Shown here: positions 1-7,800 of the stretch, one piece after another
How the letters are laid out: every line of letters begins with the position of its first letter
Position numbering within the stretch: the stretch's first letter is position 1
NCBI GenBank assembly: GCA_002695025.1
Contig: NZNV01000008.1
Location: forward strand, 186,001-250,000
DNA: 64,000 bases
DNA from: Owenweeksia sp.
GTDB taxonomy: Bacteria > Bacteroidota > Bacteroidia > Flavobacteriales > Schleiferiaceae
Direction of reading: 5' to 3'
Notes under the pieces: generated by a model
Told to the model about the DNA's origin: nothing
Database searches by the model: none
The model's input: the letters and a program-made list of their open reading frames with translations, nothing else
Made by a program: the position numbers and the translations under genes

Positions 1-687
1 AATGCATTATCCAGGGCTTATGCCGTTCAGCCCAACCCTGAATGGAAGGATGATATCCTGAGTGCAGCCTTTGCTGCGCGGGAAGGTTCGTCTTCCAGGC
101 AGGAAGAACCAGTTGTACGTACCATTGGTCATACCCAAACCGCTAAGTCCGGAGGGTCTTCCCGCTGGGCCATCGCAGCATCTATAGCGCTGTTGATCAG
201 TCTGGGCATTAATGCTGTGCAGTACTCCAATTTCAATGATCTCCGATCCGAATTACGGGCCACCAACCTGCGTATTGCTGAACTGGAACAAAACCACCAG
301 GTTATGGTGGCCAGTTACAAGGAAGCCAATCAGCAATTGGCGGTATTGACGGATCCTACTACGGCCAGCTTTGTAATGAAGGGTGTGGAAGGTCGCGATC
401 CTGAATATCGGGCCGATGTATTCTGGAATGCCAAAACTGAAATGGTGTACCTGAACGTAAAAAACCTTCCTCATGCTCCTGCGGGTAAGCAATACCAGTT
501 ATGGGCGCTCAAAGACGGGAAACCGATCGATATGGGCGTATTTGACGGCATTGATCCCGACACCACTCTTAAAGAAATGGGAAGTGTTCCCGGGGCGCAG
601 GCTTTTGCCGTAACCCTTGAACCAACCGGAGGATCCGTAAATCCCACGCTGGAGGAAATGTACATTTACGGAGCCCCAGCCACCTAG
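1..687 (+). CDS. Anti-sigma factor, RskA C-terminal domain family (5' truncated by window edge)
   Basis: The frame is open from base 1, so the start lies upstream of the window. A single hydrophobic segment at about visible residues 57-70 (RWAIAASIALLISLG) is followed by a short coiled-coil stretch and a domain typical of RskA-type anti-sigma factors, with YQLWALKDGKPIDMGVF in its core. Family members hold an ECF sigma factor at the inner membrane through an N-terminal zinc-binding region, which is outside this window, and expose the C-terminal domain to the periplasm. By family precedent the cognate sigma-factor gene should lie just upstream. A hairpin at 715-737 could end this transcript. 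Confidence 0.85.
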   Translation, partial: NALSRAYAVQPNPEWKDDILSAAFAAREGSSSRQEEPVVRTIGHTQTAKSGGSSRWAIAASIALLISLGINAVQYSNFNDLRSELRATNLRIAELEQNHQVMVASYKEANQQLAVLTDPTTASFVMKGVEGRDPEYRADVFWNAKTEMVYLNVKNLPHAPAGKQYQLWALKDGKPIDMGVFDGIDPDTTLKEMGSVPGAQAFAVTLEPTGGSVNPTLEEMYIYGAPAT

Positions 688-697
688 AATTTCCTGT

Positions 698-1450
698 TTA
701 TAAGCTTAAAAAGGTATAGAGAATGGTATTCTCTATAAGGTCTTTTTGTGAAGAAGGCGGTTTGTACAAATAAAGGATGTGAAAGGGCGGATCATCGTAT
801 TCGTCCTTGATTTTGGGAGCCGTTACTACATGATCATTGGTGATTACGGCAAACACGCTGGTTTCTCCCCTGAAGATCACAATCATCCTGAAATCCTGCT
901 CCTCAGCGGCCGTTTTATGCTTTTCACGCAGGGCATAAGCCGTAAATTCATCAAACTCTCTTTGTTCAAAATCGTACATATCGAAAAGCTCCTGAAAGCC
1001 AGCTGTCTGAACAGTCCGGTTTTTTTCGGCCAGCAACTCGTTAACCCTATCTTCCGGCACGGTACCATCCTTTATCCTGGTCTTAAACACGTAGCCTTCC
1101 AGGACCACAATAATGCGATCGTCCCCACGATAACCATCTAATTTACGTTTGTCCCTTATTTTAACTTCCTTAAGTACTTCCCCGATCTTTTTACCACCTT
1201 CATCCTTCAGTACCGTTCCGGGATACAGGTATTTTTCGTCCGGAAGATCGGACGGTGTTATGCAGGCCTCCCTGCGGATTTTAAACCAGCCTTCTTCCGG
1301 ATCGTAAGAGTACACCCCTACGTCTGCATTCAACTTGAACAATGCTTCCCCATTGGGTTTGTCCAATACTGTGGTTTCATCCTCTATGATCTGTGCCTGA
1401 AGCAGCGAGCCTGCCAACAGGCTGATAAGAACCATAAGTTTTCGCATCAT
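698..1450 (-). CDS. Secreted protein of unknown function with an SH3-like N-terminal segment
   Basis: This 250-residue protein begins with a clear signal peptide (MRKLMVLISLLAGSLLQAQ, cleavage after residue 20). Residues about 24-60 look like a bacterial SH3-like fold (TTVLDKPNGEALFKLNADVG then GWFKI), often found in envelope proteins. The rest is charged and rich in E, K and D, and I do not recognise it. Two adjacent ATG codons open the gene; the second (1447) is equally possible. It ends 7 bp from the stop of the LuxE-like gene upstream on the same strand, so the two are probably co-transcribed. Its function is unknown. Confidence 0.7.
   Translation of the reverse strand: MMRKLMVLISLLAGSLLQAQIIEDETTVLDKPNGEALFKLNADVGVYSYDPEEGWFKIRREACITPSDLPDEKYLYPGTVLKDEGGKKIGEVLKEVKIRDKRKLDGYRGDDRIIVVLEGYVFKTRIKDGTVPEDRVNELLAEKNRTVQTAGFQELFDMYDFEQREFDEFTAYALREKHKTAAEEQDFRMIVIFRGETSVFAVITNDHVVTAPKIKDEYDDPPFHILYLYKPPSSQKDLIENTILYTFLSL
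715..747 (+). terminator. Probable terminator of the anti-sigma gene, inside the 3' end of the convergent gene
   Basis: A perfect 10-bp inverted repeat (715-724 and 728-737, loop GGT) is followed after AGGTC by TTTTT at 742-746. On the plus strand it would end the anti-sigma transcript 28 bp after its stop. It lies within the last codons of the minus-strand gene that ends at 698. The stem is AT-rich, so its strength is uncertain. Confidence 0.45.
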
Positions 1451-1457
1451 CTACAAA

Positions 1458-2501
1458 TTAGATTACCATTAAATTACAACCCCTGATATCTGAATTATCA
1501 AAGCGGCCCATTACCTCAAAACGGCCGTTGCTGTATACCCTGCCCAGATCCTGGGTTTCAATAAAGGCGCAACTATCCACGTTGGCCAGATCAATAATAT
1601 TAATTCCTCCGGTTTTCCCCAAAGGAGCTTTGGCAAAAGGATCCGTCACCTCTCTTACGGCCACCTTCATCCAAGAGGGGCATTCAAACAATCCATCACC
1701 CCCGGAGTACGCCTGGGAAAGCAACTCGGTCATTCCGTATTCGGAATGGATACGATCCACGTGAAAGGAACTTTTGAGCACACTATGTACTTCTTCACGC
1801 AGCAGTTCCTTGCGCCTGCCCTTCATTCCACCGGTTTCTATTACTATAAGCGACTCCCAGTTCTCCTGGTAGTTTTCGGCCATATCCAGCAGTGCAAAGG
1901 TTACTCCAAAAAGGATCACCTTTTTTCCCTTTGCCAGCTTTTGGGTAATGGTATGTGCCAGGCTGGCGTGGTCATAAAGATAAAAACCACTGTCCTGATC
2001 CTCACTGAGCGCTATTAGACGCTCCACCATTTGAATAAGCGAGGATCCCTCTCTTTCCAGGTAAGAAGGCAAAAGAGCCAGTACACAATAGGCCGCAGGT
2101 AATCCATACACCCGCTCAAAAGCCTTCAAAAAGGTTTTCTCATACCAGCCGCTATCCCTTACGTGATGTTTACTGCTTATGCTGCCGCTGGTCCCGGAAC
2201 TGCTAAAGATCACTTCCGGCTCAAACTTACCCGTCTGTACGCTGAAATTCTTAAAGAATCGTATCGGTAAAAAGGGAATTCCATTAACGCCTTGCACATC
2301 TGCAGCAACTATACCCAGGTTTTGCAGATAATGGGCATACACCGGATTTTCACGGGCCTGGAAATTAAACAGCTCCAAAGCAAGGTGGTTAAACTCCTCC
2401 TCGCTATGAATGTCAAAAATCCTATTTTTGAAATATTGATGTCCGGGCAACGTTTCGGGTTGAATGAGCGTTATATGGTTATATGAGAAACTTCTCTTCA
2501 A
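1458..2501 (-). CDS. LuxE-family acyl-protein synthetase-like protein
   Basis: The protein resembles the LuxE/acyl-protein synthetase family, an offshoot of the adenylate-forming superfamily that activates a fatty acid and passes it to a carrier or reductase. The glycine/serine-rich nucleotide-binding motif FSSSGTSGS is at about residues 99-107, and the C-terminal part keeps IHSEYGMTELLSQAY. No luxC or luxD partner lies nearby, so a light-emission role is not suggested; similar stand-alone copies are common in Bacteroidota. There is no in-frame ATG near the 5' end. The longest frame starts with TTG at 2501 and overlaps the divergent gene; TTG at 2450 (residue 18) is an alternative that avoids the overlap. 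Confidence 0.75.
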   Translation of the reverse strand: MKRSFSYNHITLIQPETLPGHQYFKNRIFDIHSEEEFNHLALELFNFQARENPVYAHYLQNLGIVAADVQGVNGIPFLPIRFFKNFSVQTGKFEPEVIFSSSGTSGSISSKHHVRDSGWYEKTFLKAFERVYGLPAAYCVLALLPSYLEREGSSLIQMVERLIALSEDQDSGFYLYDHASLAHTITQKLAKGKKVILFGVTFALLDMAENYQENWESLIVIETGGMKGRRKELLREEVHSVLKSSFHVDRIHSEYGMTELLSQAYSGGDGLFECPSWMKVAVREVTDPFAKAPLGKTGGINIIDLANVDSCAFIETQDLGRVYSNGRFEVMGRFDNSDIRGCNLMVI

Positions 2502-3001
2502 AAATACTACTCTTCAGTTTCATATTCTCGGCCCTGGCCAGCTGTAAGAATAATGACAGGTTCAGGGACGAACCTTTTTTGGAATATCGTTCCTACCGCT
2601 ACGTATATGACGAGGACAGCACCTCAAACCGCAAAAGCATTGAATTTACGCTTTACTTTACCGATGGTGACGGAGACCTGGGCTCCGATGAGGAACCGAA
2701 AGATACCTGTGACATCTCCATCAATAACTTTTTTATCCGCTATTTTGAAAAAGTGGACGGCACCTATACGGAAGTAGAACCCAGGGATTCCTGTCTACCT
2801 TTTGACAGCCGTATCCCAAGCCTGTCTCCGGGAGGCTCCAACCCTACCCTGGAGGGAGAGATCATCACCTTCTTTGACTACAGCGGCTATCCTTTTAACG
2901 AAGATGTGGATTCAGTACGCTTTGAATTCAAGGTAGTAGACCGTGCCGGACACGAGAGCAATATCAGCGGCTCCCCTTCTATTCCTGTTCCTCAACGGTA
3001 G
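2483..3001 (+). CDS. Small lipoprotein of unknown function
   Basis: This 172-residue protein has a lipoprotein signal peptide ending in the lipobox LASC (Cys about residue 21), so it should be anchored in the envelope. The mature part contains FTDGDGDLGSDEEP, an acidic calcium-loop-like motif often seen in uncharacterised Bacteroidota lipoproteins, and an Ig-like C-terminal half (VDSVRFEFKVVDRAGHES). It is divergent from the LuxE-like gene and its last 23 bp overlap the convergent Na/phosphate cotransporter gene. A TATTTTTG element at 2423-2430 could be its -7 box. No specific function can be assigned. Confidence 0.75.
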   Translation: MRNFSSKILLFSFIFSALASCKNNDRFRDEPFLEYRSYRYVYDEDSTSNRKSIEFTLYFTDGDGDLGSDEEPKDTCDISINNFFIRYFEKVDGTYTEVEPRDSCLPFDSRIPSLSPGGSNPTLEGEIITFFDYSGYPFNEDVDSVRFEFKVVDRAGHESNISGSPSIPVPQR

Positions 3002-4712
3002 AACGTACTTCCTGGGGAAGGAATACCTCACTGATACTCACCACATGGTCAGCAATCCGCTCCATTTCTGAGATCAGATCACTATAATACATACCACTTT
3101 CCAACCGGAAACGGCCTTTCTCGATTTTTTTGATGTACTCTTCCCGCAGCTCCTGATACATTGTATTGATTTCCCTCTCTAATCTTTGGGCCTCCCTGAA
3201 ATTCATCTTATTCTCGCTGGCTTCCAGGTTACTCACCATCAGATCCATGGCCTTTCCTACCAGCTCAGATAGCTTCAACACCCGATCCCGTATTTCCTGG
3301 GTGAAGTAGGCCTTCTTCTTTTTGCGGGCATCCAGATTGCGGCTGATCTCCAGGTAGATGTCACCGATACGTTCCAGGTAGTTGGCCACGCTGAGCATAC
3401 TACGCACCCTGGCGCTGGCTTCTGAACTCAGATCCCCTGCCGAAGCCTTGGTTAGATAGGTAGCGATCTCTATTTCCATACGGTCGGAAATATCCTCGTA
3501 ATTCTCCAGCTTCTCCACGTATTTCTTAAACTTCTTCTCCTCCATTTCAGTAACCAGGCGCGGCACATATTTGTAAGCCCTCCGCATGAGATCGGCAAAC
3601 TTGGCCAGTTCCTTTCGGGCCTCTATGATGGATAATTCGGGCGTTGCCATCAAACCGCTACCGATGTAATCGAGACTAAAGACCTCATCTTCGCCTTTGG
3701 AAGGCACCATACGGGTAACCACCTTGGCAATAATACCCACAAAACCCACCATGATCAATACATTCAGAATATTAAACGAGGTATGGAACAAAGCCAGAGC
3801 CTTGGGAATACTGGTTGCTGTTTCGTAAGGATTACTACCAAATACAGACTCGGTTAAAGAGGCTATGATGTTGAGGAAAAAAGGTAGCAGCAGCAACATC
3901 CACAGTACCCCGAAAACGTTAAAGATAAAATGCGCCCGGGCCGCCCGTTTGGCGTGCACATTGGCAATAAGAGCCGCCAGGTTAGCGGTTATGGTGGTGC
4001 CGATGTTCTCCCCTAATACAATGGAAGCCGCCAACGGAAATGATATCCAACCCTCATTACACATGACCAGGGTAAGCGCCATAGCCGCACTGGACGACTG
4101 CACCACAATGGTAAGCAAGGTCCCTATACCCACAAATATCAGGCTGATGAGAAATTTACCCACCAGACCTTTTTCATCATAGGTAAGATCACTTAAGAAC
4201 TGTAGGACCTCAGGGTGTGATTTCAGATCGGGAACGGCATCTTTCATAAAGGCCAGACCCAGAAAGAGCAGGGCAAAACCTATGAGTACCTCACCCCATA
4301 ATTTGATCTTTTCGCGGCCGGCAAACATCATGGGAAAACCCACCGCCACAATAGGAAGACAAAGCGCACTGATGCTGAATTTACCGAGGCCCAATATGGA
4401 AATAAGCCAGGCTGTAACCGTGGTACCTATATTGGCACCCATAATCACCCCGATGGATTCCACCAGGCTTAATAAGCCGGCATTTACAAAGCTTACCACC
4501 ATTACGGTAGTGGCTGAGGAGGACTGTACCAGGGACGTGATCAGAAGACCCGTGAAGATGCCGAAAAAGCGGTTGGAAGTCATGGCTCCCAATATTTCGC
4601 GCAGCTTGCTGCCGGCCACTTTCTGAATGGCATCGCTCATGACCTTCATTCCATAAATGAAAATGCCCAACGCTCCGATAAGGGTAAGAAAATCGAATAT
4701 CCCGAAACTCAT
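2979..4712 (-). CDS. Na+/phosphate cotransporter family protein (NptA/YjbB-like) with PhoU-like C-terminal domain
   Basis: The protein has 577 residues. Its N-terminal 330 or so form two hydrophobic repeats, each with the signature QSSSA (QSSSATTVMVVSF and QSSSAAMALTLV) and a GxNIGTT motif (GANIGTTVTAW, GENIGTTITAN). These are diagnostic of the SLC34-like Na/Pi cotransporter family in the inner membrane. The C-terminal 220 residues are charged and helical, matching the PhoU-like domain commonly fused in bacteria. Related proteins move phosphate with sodium; bacterial YjbB can act as an exporter, so the direction is not fixed by sequence. I see no TTAA-N7-TTAA motif upstream, unlike the phosphate-response genes farther on. 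Confidence 0.9.
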   Translation of the reverse strand: MSFGIFDFLTLIGALGIFIYGMKVMSDAIQKVAGSKLREILGAMTSNRFFGIFTGLLITSLVQSSSATTVMVVSFVNAGLLSLVESIGVIMGANIGTTVTAWLISILGLGKFSISALCLPIVAVGFPMMFAGREKIKLWGEVLIGFALLFLGLAFMKDAVPDLKSHPEVLQFLSDLTYDEKGLVGKFLISLIFVGIGTLLTIVVQSSSAAMALTLVMCNEGWISFPLAASIVLGENIGTTITANLAALIANVHAKRAARAHFIFNVFGVLWMLLLLPFFLNIIASLTESVFGSNPYETATSIPKALALFHTSFNILNVLIMVGFVGIIAKVVTRMVPSKGEDEVFSLDYIGSGLMATPELSIIEARKELAKFADLMRRAYKYVPRLVTEMEEKKFKKYVEKLENYEDISDRMEIEIATYLTKASAGDLSSEASARVRSMLSVANYLERIGDIYLEISRNLDARKKKKAYFTQEIRDRVLKLSELVGKAMDLMVSNLEASENKMNFREAQRLEREINTMYQELREEYIKKIEKGRFRLESGMYYSDLISEMERIADHVVSISEVFLPQEVRSTVEEQE

Positions 4713-4761
4713 TTTTTGGCTTTAAGTTGCTGCTAATTTAAGGGTTGCGTGACATAAAAAA

Positions 4762-4790
4762 GGTATGCCGCAACTACGTTGCGGCATACC
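4762..4790 (-). terminator. Rho-independent terminator of the 1597-residue secreted protein gene
   Basis: A perfect 13-bp stem (4762-4774 with 4778-4790, loop TAC) lies 41 bp past the stop at 4831. On the minus strand it is followed by a T-rich tract (TTTTTTATG). It ends the upstream gene before the Na/Pi cotransporter gene. Confidence 0.9.
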
Positions 4791-4830
4791 CCGTTTATAC
4801 TGGAAAACCCTCAAGTTTAATTTCCTATAA

Positions 4831-7800
4831 TTACTGAACAATCAGCTTCCTGGAAGCTTTGGCACCGTTCATTTCTACAGAAATAATATACACACCGCGA
4901 GATAAGGATGAAGTATTGAATTCCACCAACTCGTCAGCCGTTTCAAAACCGCTGATCCTCTGACCGGCCAATGATACTATCTCTACTTTCTTCAATTCAT
5001 GGGTTGCAGTGCTGATAAATACCTTCTCCGAAGCAGGGTTGGGGTAAAGGGTAATATCGTTCAGCATAAATTCTTCCAGGCCAATAGGAGCCATATTTCC
5101 AGGGTTACCAAGGTCACCACTGTTGGACAAATAAGCTCCGTCCACACCGTTTACTGAAGAACCCAGTGCAGCACCGGTAGTATCAAACTGCAAGGACACA
5201 CCAAGGCTCACATCACCAGCGCCCCAGCTTACACTGGAGATCTTCTGGCCCTTATCATCATAGAAGTTCACCTCATCGGCTGATTCCTGCAGGCTGGAGA
5301 ACCCGATAATACCTACTTCGTCCTTGGCTATAACCACCAGGTTGGTCTGCAGTTGCCTCCAGGTATAAGCCCAAGTGCTGTCATCAGGTGTAACCTCATC
5401 GAGGAAGATGATGGACTCACCCGGATTGATCACCAGGCTGGTTTTTACTTTACGGGTTCCGGGCACATCATCGCTATCATCCCAGCTGAAGTCCAGCAGG
5501 TCGATAGGGTCTGATCCGTAGTTGGTCAATTCGAACCAATCGCCATCCACCGTTGGGTGTGCACTGTTGGGCATTACTTCGGTAATAGCCACTTTAGGCA
5601 GGATACGGATAATGTCCTGTCCTTTGCGGGGTTGTATCTGGTACTCATCTGTGTAAGGGTTGGATGGGTCATACTGACCACCAATACCGATCACATCAAA
5701 TTTACCCACGGGAGGCTTACCCCAGTTGGTTATGATATCGGCATCCACACGCAGGATAACGGTATCATTGGTAGGCAATACTATGTTAAAGTTACCGAAG
5801 TTGGCGGAAGGCCAGCCGGTAGTATCCACCATTTCCACACCGTTCAGGCGTATAAGACGACCTTCGGTTCCTTCTCCGAGAGAAGTTTCCACAGCCGGGG
5901 CAGGGAGTGTATTTCCTGAAGAGATCAGTTTTACAGAATCGGGTACGATCTCTATAGTACCGTTAAACTGCTCAATATGACCGATAGCACGGATAAGATC
6001 ACCTTCAACCGGGGTATAGAGAAAACCGGAAATATTACTCTTATACACTTTTACACCCGCATCATTATTGGGCGAAGTGATGTAGAAATCATAACGGTTG
6101 AAACCCAGGTTAGAGATAGAAACGATACCTTCCAGTTTACAACGCACATTCAACGAGTCAGATACACCATTGGCGTCTACACCTACAATATCAATGATAT
6201 TATAAAGGGGAATGCTGTCAATAATGGTATATACATGCGTGGAAGGAACCCCGATATTAACACCGGTAGCCTGAGCAAGGGTAAAGGTAATGTCCTCATC
6301 ATCCTCATTAAGACCATCCGAGATCATATTCACATCAAAGCTTACCGCAGTATCACCAGCAGCGATGGGCAGGGTAATAGTGTCATTAACCACCGCAGGA
6401 GTGGTGGTATAATCACCGGAAGTCACGTTCAGTCCGTTGCTTACATATACCTTAACCTGACCGGCAGACGTGGCAGCAGGAACTATAGGCATATCAACAG
6501 CTACAGTGCCCTGGTTTTCCACCCGCGACTGAGCTCCTGATGAGAAAGTAATGGTTGGGGTGGTTACTACCACGGGAATGATATCATTCAGGTCACGCGG
6601 CATGATCTGGTATCCACTGGTAAAAGGGTTAGAGCTGTCAAACTGACCACCGGCACCTATTACGTCAAACTGACCGGTAGGAACTGGTGAGCCATCAATA
6701 TCAGTATCAGAATCAATACGCATGATAACCGTTACAGTACCGTTGGAGATGTTAACGCTTGCGCTGCTTCCGGCAGCAGGCCATGATGAGGGGGTAACCA
6801 CACTAAAACCATTCAGGCGAACATATTCTCCTTCGGTAGATTCATCAACAGTAGGCGCAACAGCCGGAGACTTCAGTGTAATATTGGAATCCAGGCGAGC
6901 CACCGAATCAATAACCAGTTCAATCAAACCGTTAAAATTCTGGATCTCACCGATCACCCGTACAGAGTCTCCACGCTTCACGGTATAACCGCTCACATCC
7001 GTACTGGTAAATACATTTACACCTCCTGTAGCATCGTATATAAAGAAGCTGAAGCCATCGTTACCATCAAAATCATCGGTATATACAATACCATTCAGTT
7101 TACAGTAAACGTTAGCGGAATCAGGAACACCATTCACATCAGATGTGGTAACATCCGCAATATCATAAGTAGGAATTCCTGGGGCAGACGCATCATTATC
7201 CTGAACCACTAACTGGTAATCCAGGTTGGTACCCAATAAAAGACCGGAGGTAACACCAGTGATGCTCACAAATAGGGTTTCGTTACTTTCTACCAGCGCG
7301 TCATCTACAATACTGATATCAAAGCTTACGCTATCCTCATTGGCAGGAACATTCAGTGTAAAAATACCGGTAGTAGGATTGGGTGCAGGGTTTATAGAAC
7401 CATCACCGGGAACGGTAATTCCGGCACCTATAGTCACCTGGAAGGTTATAGTCTCTGAAGTAGAAGCTGTTGGGTTGATCAAGGCATTAACCGTAATGGT
7501 ACCCGCACTTTCACTTACTACCTGAGAGGTAACCGGGAAATTAACCGTTGGGTTAGCGGGAGGAGCCAGCAGAATGTCACTCAGTCGGCTGGGCAGGATC
7601 TGATAACCTTCGTCAAAGGGAGTGGAGCTATCATACTGGCCACCGGCACCTATTACGTCAAACATTCCAACCGGAGCCGTAGTACCGTCAATATCGGTAT
7701 CACGGTCAATGCGAAGAGTAGTGGTATCGGTACCGTTGGTAATCAGAACACTGGCATCACTTCCGGCAGCAGGCCAGGAAGAAGGATTGATCACCCAGTA

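Noticed and set aside
4713-4760. TTAA half sites before the Na/Pi cotransporter gene
   Set aside because: The two TTAA copies are about 16 bp apart rather than 11, and no TAnnTTTG follows. I do not include this gene in the proposed regulon.
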